From Brucella daejeonensis (GTDB taxonomy: Bacteria > Pseudomonadota > Alphaproteobacteria > Rhizobiales > Rhizobiaceae): DNA of 49,312 nucleotides. The notes beneath the pieces are model-generated. The model ran no database searches. It saw only the letters and a list, made by a program, of their open reading frames with translations, and had not been told where the DNA came from. The stretch lies in assembly GCF_014199265.1 (NCBI RefSeq), contig NZ_JACIJG010000025.1:1-49312 (forward strand). Reading direction: 5' to 3'. This document shows, one piece after another, positions 23,481-31,721 of the stretch (within the stretch, counting starts at the first letter, position 1; each line of letters opens with the position of its first letter). The position numbers and the translations under genes were made by a program.

Positions 23481-24866
23481 ATGCAGAAAGTGCTTCAATC
23501 GTCGTCGAAGCCGGTTGCGGTTGTCGTCTCGCTCGGTCTCGTGCTCTTGTCGGCCGTGATGACGCTTTTCCTGTCATCCGGGGTCAACCGGCAGGTGGTG
23601 GACATTTCGCACAATTATGCGCTGCGCCAGCAGGTGGACAAGGTTGCGCGTCTGGCCAGCAATATCGAGATGAGCCGGCGCGGCTATCTTCTCACCCTCG
23701 ATGAAACCTATCTCGATCTTTACCGCGATGCGATCCAGAGCGTCGACAAGACGCTTGCCGACCTCGAGGCGCTGACGGAGCAGAACCCGTTGCAGGATGC
23801 GCGGGTCAAGCAGATCCGCGCGCTGGTCGAGCGCGAGCAGGAGGATGTGCGCCACACCGTCACGCTCGCCCAGTCCGGCGATGTCTCGGCGGCGGTGGAG
23901 AAGGTGCGCGGCGACGAGGGCAAGGTGCTGATGGACCAGCTCGCCAATACGGTCACGCAGTTCATCGACGCGGAAGAACAGCAGCTTGCCGAGCGCAATG
24001 AGCGCATCCGCCGGATGCGCTACTGGATGACGGCGACCTCCATCGTGGCGCTGGCTTCGGCGGCGATGCTGGCGATTTTGTTGTTCACGCGCGTCCAGCG
24101 TTATGCGCGGTCGATGTTCGAGGGGCAGACGGCGCTGCGGTCGGAAAAGGCGCTCCTGGAACAGCGCGTCAGGGAGCGCACGGCGGAGCTTGAGGAAGAA
24201 CGGCGCATCGCCGAGCGGGAACGCCAGCGCGTCGAGCTTCTGCTACAGGATACCAATCACCGCATCGGCAATTCGCTGGCCACGGTTTCGTCCCTGCTCG
24301 GGCTTCAGATGCGCCAGACGCACAGCGAGGACGCCCGCGCGGCGCTTGCCGCCGCCCGCGACCGCGTCCAGACCGTATCGACGGCGCACCGGCGGCTTCG
24401 GCTGGGCGAGGATATGGAATCGGCCCGGGTCGACGATTTCCTCGGAACGGTCATCAACGATATTCGCAGCGCCATCGGGCAGGACAAAAGGATCGAATTT
24501 TCGACCGACTTCGCGCCGCTCGATCTCAAGGCGCGCGATGTGACGACCATCGGCATCATCCTCGGCGAGCTTGTCACCAATGCGATCAAGCACGCTTTCA
24601 GGGGGCGGCCGGACGGCAATATCCATATCAGCCTGAAACCGGGCGAGGATTCGGTTCCGGTGCTCGTGGTCGAGGATGACGGGATCGGTTTCGATCTGGA
24701 GCGGCACAGCGAAAAGAACGGTCTGGGCACGCTGGTGGTCGAGCAGCTTTGCATGCAGTTCGGCGAGAAGCCGGTCTATTGCAGGAGCGAAAGCGGTGCC
24801 GGGACGAGGGTCGTGGTTCGCCTGTCCTCTCTGGTGGATTGCTCCGGGAACGCATCAGGCAAATAA
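23481..24866 (+). CDS. CHASE3-domain sensor histidine kinase (HisKA_2)
   Basis: A 461-residue membrane kinase. One span at about 12-34, a periplasmic CHASE3 helical sensor (NIEMSRRGYLLTLDETYLDLYRD and on to about 180), a second span at about 187-207, a coiled coil, then the phospho-acceptor motif DTNHRIGNSLATVSSLLGLQ, with Gly where HWE kinases have Lys, and an ATPase with ELVTNAIKHAF, VVEDDGIGF and GLGTLVVEQL. It lies next to ecfG on the same strand after the tandem repeat, so it is a candidate input kinase for PhyR. ATG 23481 is chosen because the hydrophobic span follows at once; the ribosome site is weak. Confidence 0.9.
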   Translation: MQKVLQSSSKPVAVVVSLGLVLLSAVMTLFLSSGVNRQVVDISHNYALRQQVDKVARLASNIEMSRRGYLLTLDETYLDLYRDAIQSVDKTLADLEALTEQNPLQDARVKQIRALVEREQEDVRHTVTLAQSGDVSAAVEKVRGDEGKVLMDQLANTVTQFIDAEEQQLAERNERIRRMRYWMTATSIVALASAAMLAILLFTRVQRYARSMFEGQTALRSEKALLEQRVRERTAELEEERRIAERERQRVELLLQDTNHRIGNSLATVSSLLGLQMRQTHSEDARAALAAARDRVQTVSTAHRRLRLGEDMESARVDDFLGTVINDIRSAIGQDKRIEFSTDFAPLDLKARDVTTIGIILGELVTNAIKHAFRGRPDGNIHISLKPGEDSVPVLVVEDDGIGFDLERHSEKNGLGTLVVEQLCMQFGEKPVYCRSESGAGTRVVVRLSSLVDCSGNASGK

Positions 24867-24917
24867 TATCAGGACCGCCGGGCTGGCTACTCATGAGACG
24901 CCGGCCCATTACGGCAT

Positions 24918-25358
24918 CTAATCTTTCGGCGGCTGCTTCTTCTTGTCGGAAAGAAGCGAGACCAGCGCTATTCCGGCGAGCGGCAGGGCGGCGGCGAGGA
25001 TCGGGCGCTTCAGGATGGCGGGCACGGTGGCGATTGCCGCGGCTGCGATCATTGCCGATTTGTCTGCCTCGATCTTTTCCTTGCGTTTTCTGGCTTCCGC
25101 CGCGGCCTGAATTTTCAGGACTGCGAGAATGATGAGCGCCAGAATGAGCGACAGGGCCGCGAGAATGAGCGCGGCCAGCGGACCGCCGTAATTTTCCGCC
25201 AGCGCCAGAAAGGCGGCGACGCAGAGAAAGGTGATGGCGATGATCGCGAGCACGGCGACGACCGCGCCGAAGATCGCCGCGCGCCTGGCCTGACCGGCGG
25301 CGAATTTCAGTTCCTCGCCCGCCATGGCGGACAACAGGGGCAGGAGCGCTTTCAGCAT
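24918..25358 (-). CDS. Phage-holin-superfamily/DUF1469-like membrane protein
   Basis: 146 residues with two strong spans in the middle (about 30-56 and 60-84: GAVVAVLAIIAITFLCVAAF, LAALILAALSLILALIILAVL), a charged coiled stretch (EARKRKEKIEADKS), and a third hydrophobic segment near the end. The layout fits the DUF1469/YqjE-like family, often encoded with an ElaB/YqjD-like partner, as here: the next gene upstream ends eight bases before this one starts. The pair are envelope stress-type proteins of unknown mechanism. Confidence 0.75.
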   Translation of the reverse strand: MLKALLPLLSAMAGEELKFAAGQARRAAIFGAVVAVLAIIAITFLCVAAFLALAENYGGPLAALILAALSLILALIILAVLKIQAAAEARKRKEKIEADKSAMIAAAAIATVPAILKRPILAAALPLAGIALVSLLSDKKKQPPKD

Positions 25359-25366
25359 GGCACGCC

Positions 25367-25708
25367 TCAGCGGCGCGAGAGAAGGGCCAGCAGATAGCCG
25401 ACGCCGAGCGCGGCGGCGAGCGAGGCAAGCGGGCGTTCGCGCACCGTTGCCGTCAGTTGCGCCTCCACGTCCTCAGCCTTGCTGCGCAAATCGTCGATGA
25501 CGTCTTCGCCGCGATCGTGGGCGCTGCGATAGGTGTCCGTCGCGCTGCGTTTTGCATCGCGGACGGTCTGCGAGCCGAGATTGGCAAGTGTCGCCGCAAT
25601 GGCCGCGATGTCTTCCTTGAGCTGCTCGACCTGCGCCTGCAGGTCCTGCGTGCTGGCATCGGTCAGCGCTTCCTCGATCTTGCTTGTCTTCTCGGATGCA
25701 CGCGCCAT
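25367..25708 (-). CDS. DUF883/ElaB-YqjD-like membrane-anchored protein
   Basis: 113 residues: a long amphipathic helix (EEALTDASTQDLQAQVEQL and on), a basic-acidic middle section (SAHDRGEDVIDDL), and one C-terminal membrane span (LASLAAALGVGYLLALLSRR) ending in two arginines. This is the ElaB/YqjD/DUF883 pattern, whose E. coli members are tail-anchored, stationary-phase proteins that bind ribosomes. ATG 25708 follows AGGAG. It heads the operon with the DUF1469-like gene and is convergent with the CHASE3 kinase. Confidence 0.8.
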   Translation of the reverse strand: MARASEKTSKIEEALTDASTQDLQAQVEQLKEDIAAIAATLANLGSQTVRDAKRSATDTYRSAHDRGEDVIDDLRSKAEDVEAQLTATVRERPLASLAAALGVGYLLALLSRR

Positions 25709-26014
25709 GTCAGGTCTCCTGTTCTTTCGGCTTGTGGGCCGCTTGTCCGGCCCCGTTATCCCCGGCGGATTTTCCAGATAACGTGTGGCCGGGCGAATGG
25801 TTGCACGCGAAGCGATGGTCCGGCAGGTGCGGCGGCGCGTGATTAAGGCAAAACGAGGGCAAGCCCGCTTTTCGCGGTCAATGACCATCGTACCATACGG
25901 AAACGGCTTCCGTTTGCATCCGCAATTGCGGCAAATTCATGGCAAAATTATGTAGAATGCGGCTTTCCGGTGTCGAAATCGGGGCAGAAGATGCCTGGTA
26001 GCGATCGCTTTCGA
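25709..26014. other. 306-base gap, nothing firm
   Basis: It lies upstream of the DUF883-like gene. A short palindrome CGGAAACGGCTTCCG is present near 25898-25912. I looked for an EcfG promoter ahead of this stress-type operon and did not find GGAAC-N16/17-CGTT. No coding frame looks real. Confidence 0.45.
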
Positions 26015-26173
26015 TCAGGCGAGCAGCAGATATGCCGCACCGGCAAGCATGATGACCGCCAGCCCGACATGGCTCGTCCTGAGCGCGCGCGGCTGTATCG
26101 GCAGCGGATCGTCGTTTCCGGCCATGGCCGTCCGCGCCGCATTTTCGAGCGCCTGGATGTCCTTGAGCATCAT
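26015..26173 (-). CDS. Hypothetical 52-residue membrane peptide
   Basis: A short frame, MMLKDIQALENAARTAMAG... ending SHVGLAVIMLAGAAYLLLA, with one C-terminal span. The ATG at 26173 has GGAGG eight bases upstream, which is why I choose it; the frame itself extends to 26422, but that upstream part has poor coding character. Tail-anchored peptides of this size are plausible but the case rests on the ribosome site and the single span. Confidence 0.4.
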   Translation of the reverse strand: MMLKDIQALENAARTAMAGNDDPLPIQPRALRTSHVGLAVIMLAGAAYLLLA

Positions 26174-26531
26174 CTGCATGTCCTCCGGAATTCCGGCGAG
26201 GCCGGAAAAGTATTCCCTCCCGCGCGCCCCGGATTTCCGGTTCGATTCCAGTTCCCGAGCGCTCCTGTCCGTCCTATCAGGTCTGATTTGGAGAGATTGT
26301 GCAACTGTCAAAAAGGGGTTGGCAAAAAATAGTTCCGGTTCGGCATTCCTGACCCGCATTCCCGGACAAGTGTGCACTTCAGGGATGCAATCCAGTGGTG
26401 TGAAATGGCCGCAAATCTTCAAACATGACTTGATTCATCATATTATTGGGAGTTAAGAAGGTTCAAACGACCGGCGCGGCGGCCAAAAAAAGCCGGTTTG
26501 CGTGGATTTGAACAATCAAAAGGCGAAGAAA
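26174..26531. other. 358-base upstream region of exbB
   Basis: No gene seems real here. The right half is AT-richer and holds a possible RirA-type site at 26426-26440. The promoter of exbB-exbD-tonB must lie in it; I see no clear -35/-10 pair. Confidence 0.5.
26426..26440 (+). promoter_or_regulatory. Possible RirA iron-responsive operator (IRO)
   Basis: TGA-N9-TCA (26426-26428 and 26438-26440), the known consensus of rhizobial RirA boxes, 92 bases ahead of exbB. The motif is short, so chance is not excluded, but iron control of the TonB system is expected. Confidence 0.4.
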
Positions 26532-27470
26532 ATGACTGGTTTCTGGCGAAAAGGCTTCATGGCTGCGGCGATGGGCATCGGCTTGCTGGGCGCGGTTTCC
26601 GCATTTGCCCAGAACGCATCTCCCTCGACGAATACGCCTGCCGCCGCGACGCCAGCCCCGGCAGCGAGCGCTCCGGTCGTGCAGGCTTCCCCTGCCTCCG
26701 AACCGGCGCAGCCGCAGTCTGCCGCACCGGCATCCGCTGCAAGCGAAAAGGGGCCGATCCTGCCGCACGATCTTTCGCCATGGGGCATGTTCATGGCTGC
26801 CGATCGGGTGGTGAAGGCTGTCATGATCGGTCTGGCGCTTGCCTCGCTCGCCACATGGACGGTGTGGGTCGCCAAGTCGCTGGAGCTTGCCGGTGCCCGC
26901 AGTCGCGCCCATAAGGCCTTGAAAATCATAGGTCATTCGGCAACGCTGTCAGAAGCTGCCCGCGCGCTGGAGGACGCGAAAGGCCCCGGTGCGATACTGG
27001 TGCGCGCGGCGGAAGACGAGGTTCGTCTTTCGGTGCCCGCCCTGGTGCGGGTCGGCGGCGAGGGACTGAAAGAGCGCGTTTCCTCGCGCCTGTCGCGCAT
27101 CGAGGCGAAAGCGGGCCGTCGGCTTTCCAAGGGCACGGGCGTTCTCGCCACCATCGGTTCAGTCGCGCCTTTCGTCGGCCTGTTCGGGACGGTCTGGGGC
27201 ATCATGAATTCCTTCATCAATATCAGCCAGGCACAGACCACCAACCTCGCCGTGGTGGCGCCGGGCATTGCCGAAGCCCTGCTTGCGACGGCCATCGGCC
27301 TCGTCGCGGCCATTCCCGCCGTGGTGATCTACAATGTGTTCGCCCGTTCCATCACCGGCTATCGCGCGCTTTTGGCCGATGCCTCGGCGGGCGTCGAGCG
27401 CCTCGTCAGCCGCGATCTCGATTTCAGGGCGGCGGGTGTGCGCGAAGGCACGCTGCACGCAGCGGAGTAA
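26532..27470 (+). CDS. exbB: ExbB energising membrane protein
   Basis: Forms the proton channel that powers TonB, together with ExbD. The 312-residue protein is longer than the E. coli one. It has a signal-peptide-like start (GFMAAAMGIGLLGAVSAFAQ), an Ala/Pro-rich segment (about 30-85), then three membrane spans; the conserved core is GVLATIGSVAPFVGLFGTVWGIMNSF followed by APGIAEALLATAIGLVAAIPAVVIYN. Such extended ExbB proteins are typical of alphaproteobacteria. The frame begins with a GTG at 26502 but ATG 26532 is preferred. It starts an operon with exbD and tonB. Confidence 0.94.
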   Translation: MTGFWRKGFMAAAMGIGLLGAVSAFAQNASPSTNTPAAATPAPAASAPVVQASPASEPAQPQSAAPASAASEKGPILPHDLSPWGMFMAADRVVKAVMIGLALASLATWTVWVAKSLELAGARSRAHKALKIIGHSATLSEAARALEDAKGPGAILVRAAEDEVRLSVPALVRVGGEGLKERVSSRLSRIEAKAGRRLSKGTGVLATIGSVAPFVGLFGTVWGIMNSFINISQAQTTNLAVVAPGIAEALLATAIGLVAAIPAVVIYNVFARSITGYRALLADASAGVERLVSRDLDFRAAGVREGTLHAAE

Positions 27471-27475
27471 GCACG

Positions 27476-27994
27476 ATGGCCGGTAAAATCCGCGAAGGCG
27501 GCGGCGACGATCTCGAACTGAACCACGAGATCAATGTAACGCCCTTCATCGACGTGATGCTGGTGCTGCTGATCATCTTCATGGTGGCGGCGCCGCTGGC
27601 CACGGTGGATGTGAAGGTGGACCTGCCCGCCTCGACGGCGGCGCCCGCGCCGCGCCCCGACAAGCCGCTTTATGTGACGCTGAAGGAAGACCTCAGCGTC
27701 AGCGTCGGCAATGATGTCGTTGCCCGCGAGCGTCTGGGCGCTGCGCTCGACGGCCTGTCGGAAAAGAACAGGGAGGCCCGCATTTTCCTGCGCGCCGACA
27801 AGAATGTCGGTTATGGCGAACTGATGCGCGTGATGAACCTCCTGCGCGAAGCGGGCTATCTGAAGATCGCGCTGGTGGGACTTGAAACCGTTGGCGCCGA
27901 GGCCGCCGGGACGGCCCCCGCGACTGCGACGCCCGCACAGCCTTCCGCCGTACAACCTTCTACTGCACCGGCATCGCAGGGAGCCGCGCAATGA
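27476..27994 (+). CDS. exbD: ExbD energising membrane protein
   Basis: Partner of ExbB, 172 residues. After a short cytoplasmic start, NHEINVTPFIDVMLVLLIIFMVAAPL carries the essential membrane Asp (in FIDVMLV) that is protonated during the cycle. The periplasmic domain follows (LPASTAAPAPRPDKPLYVTL to about 140), with an Ala/Pro-rich tail. It begins five bases after exbB and overlaps tonB by four bases (ATGA), so the three are one transcript. Confidence 0.96.
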   Translation: MAGKIREGGGDDLELNHEINVTPFIDVMLVLLIIFMVAAPLATVDVKVDLPASTAAPAPRPDKPLYVTLKEDLSVSVGNDVVARERLGAALDGLSEKNREARIFLRADKNVGYGELMRVMNLLREAGYLKIALVGLETVGAEAAGTAPATATPAQPSAVQPSTAPASQGAAQ

Positions 27995-28908
27995 ATGCCC
28001 TCCCGCCCGAGCATCCCCCGATAAAGGCGGCTTCCGCCGATATTCACCATCATTCCTTCTGGCATGATGCGGGGCGCTGGATCGGCGCGGGCATTCTCGT
28101 CCTGACGGTTCACGCCGCCGGGGCCTATGCAATCCACATGGCGCAGGAAGAAGACCTGCCCGACGGTTCGCAGGTGGCCGCGATGGTGGTGGAGCTTGCG
28201 CCGGAGCCGGAAGCGCCGGTGGAAGAACAGGTGACGGAAGAGGTCCAGCCGGAAACCGCCGAAGCGCCGCAGGAGGAGCCGACGCCACCCGAACCGGAAG
28301 AGGTCACGCCGCCTGAACCTGCGCCGGAGCCGCAGGCGCTCCAGGAGCCGGAAGAGGTCGTGCCGGACGTAGTGGAGGCCGAGAAGCCTGAGGTTGCCGT
28401 TCCGCTGCCGGTCGAAAAACCCGACATGAAGCCGGAACCCGAACCGGAACCAAAGCCCGAACCCAAGAAGGTCGAAAAGCCGAAGCCGCAAAAGATCACG
28501 AAGCCAAAGCCGAAAAAGGCCGAAAAAGCGCCGGAAACCCGCAAGGCCAGCGCACCGCGCATGGATGCGGATGCCGGGGCAAGGGCAAAGGCGAACCGCC
28601 GTGGCAAGAACGCGGCCTCGGCCGGTGTCTCTACTGCCAAGTGGACGTCGAAGCTTCAGTCGCATATGGCGCGCAATGTTCGCTTCCTGCAACGCAAATC
28701 GCGCAATGCGAAGGGGCTGGTGCAGGTCACTTTCGTGATCGACCCTTCCGGCAATGTGCTTTCGGCCCGCCTGGCGGGGTCGTCCGGCAATTCGCAGGTC
28801 GATCAGCTCGCGCTGGAAGCGGCGCGCCGGGCTTCACCCGTACCGGCACCGCCTGCGGCGCTGGCCAAGGCGCGGATGCCTATCACCTTGCCGCTGCTGT
28901 TCAAATGA
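27991..28908 (+). CDS. tonB: TonB periplasmic energy-transducing protein
   Basis: Carries energy from ExbBD to outer-membrane siderophore and heme receptors. It has 305 residues: one N-terminal anchor near 33-50 (GAGILVLTVHAAGAYAIHMAQ), a long Pro/Glu/Lys-rich spacer (about 65-180, runs of EPEPEPKPEP), and the C-terminal domain with WTSKLQSHMARNVRFLQR, VTFVIDPSGNVLSARL and a final PVPAPPAALAKARMPITLPLLF. The ATG overlaps the exbD stop, which indicates coupled translation. Confidence 0.95.
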   Translation: MNALPPEHPPIKAASADIHHHSFWHDAGRWIGAGILVLTVHAAGAYAIHMAQEEDLPDGSQVAAMVVELAPEPEAPVEEQVTEEVQPETAEAPQEEPTPPEPEEVTPPEPAPEPQALQEPEEVVPDVVEAEKPEVAVPLPVEKPDMKPEPEPEPKPEPKKVEKPKPQKITKPKPKKAEKAPETRKASAPRMDADAGARAKANRRGKNAASAGVSTAKWTSKLQSHMARNVRFLQRKSRNAKGLVQVTFVIDPSGNVLSARLAGSSGNSQVDQLALEAARRASPVPAPPAALAKARMPITLPLLFK

Positions 28909-28918
28909 GCAAGTCGCG

Positions 28919-28950
28919 AAGCCGGTCCGGGTGGATCGGCTTTTGCTTTG
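28919..28950 (+). terminator. Intrinsic terminator after tonB
   Basis: AAGCCG...TCC pairs with GGA...CGGCTT around a GGGT loop (28919-28942), followed by TTTTGCTTTG. It begins 11 bases after the tonB stop. Confidence 0.8.
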
Positions 28951-28960
28951 AAACCATCGG

Positions 28961-29737
28961 CTATTCGACAAGTCCGAACATTGGCCCATATCCGCCATGC
29001 CATGAAATATCGTTCCGGCCCATGTCGGGCGCATAGAGGCCCGCGCCGCCGCCGCCATCGAGAAACAGGGCGTCGGGACATTTCAGGCGATCGCGGAAAA
29101 GCCGCGCGAAATCGTGAAAATTGACCGCATCTTCGCTGACCGCGAAGCGGATCGCACCGGCCTCGCAGACCCCGACGCCGCCGCGCCGTGTCCTGTCGGT
29201 CGAGCCGACGATGAAAATGGGGTTGATCCTGTCGCGGATCACCAGCATGGGGCCGGACTGGGTGGCAAGCCGCGTTTTGGGGTGCAGTTCGAGGAACCGT
29301 TCGGTGGGCAAGATTCCGGTACCCGATTCGCCGAGATAGAAAATGCCGTTGGGTTTCTTGTAAAAATTCGGCAGGGGACCGGATGTCTTCGCGGGCGTCG
29401 TCCTGTTTACCGGGCGCAGTTCGCGGCCATTTTCGACATAAAGGCCCATCGGTGAAAAATCGCGCTGATACATTCCGGCATTGAGCGCGAAAACCAGATT
29501 TTGGCCCCGGCTTGCGGCAGCGTCGGCCAGTTTTGAAAAATTGCGATATGGTTCATCGTCGCCATTCTTCCAGAACAGATGCAAGCCTGTTGCTCCGGCC
29601 CCGGCATCGCAGACGATATAATCCGTGTTTTCAAAGGTTTCGCTGTTGCACGCCTCGGTGCGGCCGGGCTGCGTCAGGACTATCGTCGCGGCAAACGCCA
29701 GAGCGGCGGCGGACAGGTGCTTCTTGAGGAGAATCAT
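28961..29737 (-). CDS. Exported phosphodiester glycosidase-like protein (NAGPA/DUF2233)
   Basis: 258 residues with a signal peptide (MILLKKHLSAAALAFAATIVL, cleavage near GRTEA). The mature part has the phosphodiester glycosidase features FALNAGMYQRDFSPMGLYVENG, KPNGIFYL, SGPMLV and DALFLDGGGGAGLYAPD. The family removes sugar caps or cuts phosphodiester-linked sugars, but most bacterial members are uncharacterised. ATG 29737 is chosen because the upstream frame is the macB stop region. It ends close to the tonB terminator and is followed upstream by macB on the same strand, 28 bases away, so it may be the last gene of a macA-macB operon. Confidence 0.8.
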   Translation of the reverse strand: MILLKKHLSAAALAFAATIVLTQPGRTEACNSETFENTDYIVCDAGAGATGLHLFWKNGDDEPYRNFSKLADAAASRGQNLVFALNAGMYQRDFSPMGLYVENGRELRPVNRTTPAKTSGPLPNFYKKPNGIFYLGESGTGILPTERFLELHPKTRLATQSGPMLVIRDRINPIFIVGSTDRTRRGGVGVCEAGAIRFAVSEDAVNFHDFARLFRDRLKCPDALFLDGGGGAGLYAPDMGRNDISWHGGYGPMFGLVE

Positions 29738-29765
29738 CGGTGCGCTGCCTTCCGGTTCGTATTCG

Positions 29766-31721
29766 CTACTCCGATGACAGTGCCACGGCGGGGAGAAGAC
29801 GTGAAGCCTTGCGCGCGGGCAGGAAGCCGAAGATGAGGCCGGTCGCGAAGGCGCAGGCAAAGGCAAGCAGGACCGGGTCGAGGCTATAGCCGACCGGAAG
29901 CCCGGCCCAGCCCGCGATCGCGGTGGCCGCAAGCCCCAGCGCGACGCCAAACGCACCGCCGATGGCCGAGACGGTGACCGCCTCGGTGATGAATTGCAGC
30001 AGGATATCGCGCCGCCGCGCGCCGGTCGCCATGCGCACGCCGATTTCGCGGGTGCGCTCGGTCACGCTCACCAGCATGATGTTCATGACCCCGATGCCGC
30101 CGACCAGAAGCGAAATGGCGGCGACCGATCCCAGAAATACCGTCATCGTGCTGCCCATCGCCGCCGCGTCGTCGCGGATGGAGGACATATTGGTGATCAT
30201 CGTGTCGCGCTTCTTGTGGCGCTGGTCGAGGAGAGCCTGAATTTGCTCCTGTGTCGTGTTGATAAGGTTGGAATCCTTCACCTGCACGGTGATGGTGCGC
30301 ACATATTTCTGGCCGAACAGCCGCAGATTGCCGGTTGAAAGCGGCACGACCACCACGTCGTCCTGATCCGAGCCGCCGAAACCGGCGCCCTTCGGCTCCA
30401 GCGTTCCGATCACCTGAAAGGGGATTTTCTGGATCAGAATATACTGGCCGACCGGATTGCTGCCGTCGGGAAACAGCGTCTTGACGACGGTCGCGCCCAG
30501 AACGGCGACGGGCGTGTAGCTGTCGATGTCATGCCGGGTGATGAAGTCGCCGGTCGCGATCTTCCACGACTTGGCCTCGGAAAAGGCGGGCACGGTGCCG
30601 TTTGCCTGCGACTGGTAATCGACATTGCCGCGCCGCAGCGTCACCGTGCCGGTGACTTCGGGCACGGCGCTGCGCACATTGGGCAGTTCCAGAATGGCGG
30701 TGGCGTCTTCCGGCACCAGCGTCGCAATCGAGCCGGACCCGCGAAAGCCCGCCATGGCCGGGCGCACGAGGATGAGATCGGTGCCCATCGCATTGATGCG
30801 GTCGAGGATGGAGTTCTGCGCGCCGGTGCCGATGGCGAGCATCGTCACCACGGAGCTGACGCCGATGATGATGCCGAGCAGGGTGAGGACGGTGCGGAAG
30901 ATGTTGGCCTTCAGCGCGCGCAGCGCCATTTTCACCGCTTCCGAGACATCGGCGATGCGGGCGGAGCTGCCGTCGAGATTCTGGCGGAGGCGGAGAGGAG
31001 CCCCGGCATCGGGAATGGCCCGCTTTATCGTGTCGGACAGTATCTGTCCGTCGCGGATTTCGATCAGCCGGTCGGCGCGTTCGGCCACCTCGCGGGCATG
31101 GGTGATGACGATGACCGTATGGCCCTGCGCGTGCATGGAGCGCAGCAGTTCCATCACGTCCTCGCCGCTCTGGCTGTCGAGCGCGCCGGTCGGTTCGTCG
31201 GCAAGGATGATGCGTCCGCCATTCATCAGCGCGCGGGCGATGGAAACGCGCTGTTGCTGGCCGCCGGAAAGCTGGTTCGGGCGGTGGTCGAGCCGGTCGC
31301 CCAGCTTCAGCGTATTGAGCAGTTCGGCGGCGCGCGCTTGGCGTTCGGCTGCGGGCAGGCCCGCGTAGATCGCCGGCACTTCGACATTTTCCTGCGCCGT
31401 CGAGGTGGAGATGAGATTGTAGCTCTGGAAGACGAAGCCGAAAGTGCGGCGGCGCAACGCGGCAAGCGCATCGGCATCGAGCGTCGAAACATCCTCGCCG
31501 TCGAGCAGATATTGCCCGCCGCTCGGACTGTCGAGACAGCCCAGAATATTCATCAGCGTCGACTTGCCGGAGCCGGAAGCGCCCATGATGGCGACGAATT
31601 CGCCCGCTTCGATGTCGAGCGAAATGCCGTGCAGCACCTCCACGGCAAGATCGCCATTGTGGTAGGTCTTGCGGATATCGGTGAGCCTGACAAGCGGCGC
31701 GTCCTGCATGGCGGAACCCAT
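29766..31721 (-). CDS. macB: MacB-type ABC transporter (fused ATPase-permease)
   Basis: 651 residues. The N-terminal ABC domain has Walker [10 protein letters not shown], signature LSGGQQQR and Walker [13 protein letters not shown]. One span follows near 270, a large periplasmic domain (about 300-520), and three more spans at the C-terminus ending [10 protein letters not shown]. MacB works with MacA and an outer-membrane channel to move macrolides, peptides or toxins out of the periplasm; here no channel gene is adjacent. The start overlaps the macA stop by one base (TGATG), so the two are translationally coupled. Confidence 0.93.
   Translation of the reverse strand: MGSAMQDAPLVRLTDIRKTYHNGDLAVEVLHGISLDIEAGEFVAIMGASGSGKSTLMNILGCLDSPSGGQYLLDGEDVSTLDADALAALRRRTFGFVFQSYNLISTSTAQENVEVPAIYAGLPAAERQARAAELLNTLKLGDRLDHRPNQLSGGQQQRVSIARALMNGGRIILADEPTGALDSQSGEDVMELLRSMHAQGHTVIVITHAREVAERADRLIEIRDGQILSDTIKRAIPDAGAPLRLRQNLDGSSARIADVSEAVKMALRALKANIFRTVLTLLGIIIGVSSVVTMLAIGTGAQNSILDRINAMGTDLILVRPAMAGFRGSGSIATLVPEDATAILELPNVRSAVPEVTGTVTLRRGNVDYQSQANGTVPAFSEAKSWKIATGDFITRHDIDSYTPVAVLGATVVKTLFPDGSNPVGQYILIQKIPFQVIGTLEPKGAGFGGSDQDDVVVVPLSTGNLRLFGQKYVRTITVQVKDSNLINTTQEQIQALLDQRHKKRDTMITNMSSIRDDAAAMGSTMTVFLGSVAAISLLVGGIGVMNIMLVSVTERTREIGVRMATGARRRDILLQFITEAVTVSAIGGAFGVALGLAATAIAGWAGLPVGYSLDPVLLAFACAFATGLIFGFLPARKASRLLPAVALSSE

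Noticed and set aside
25709..26014. EcfG promoter ahead of the DUF883-like operon
   Set aside because: I searched both strands for GGAAC-N16/17-CGTT and found only partial boxes at wrong spacing.
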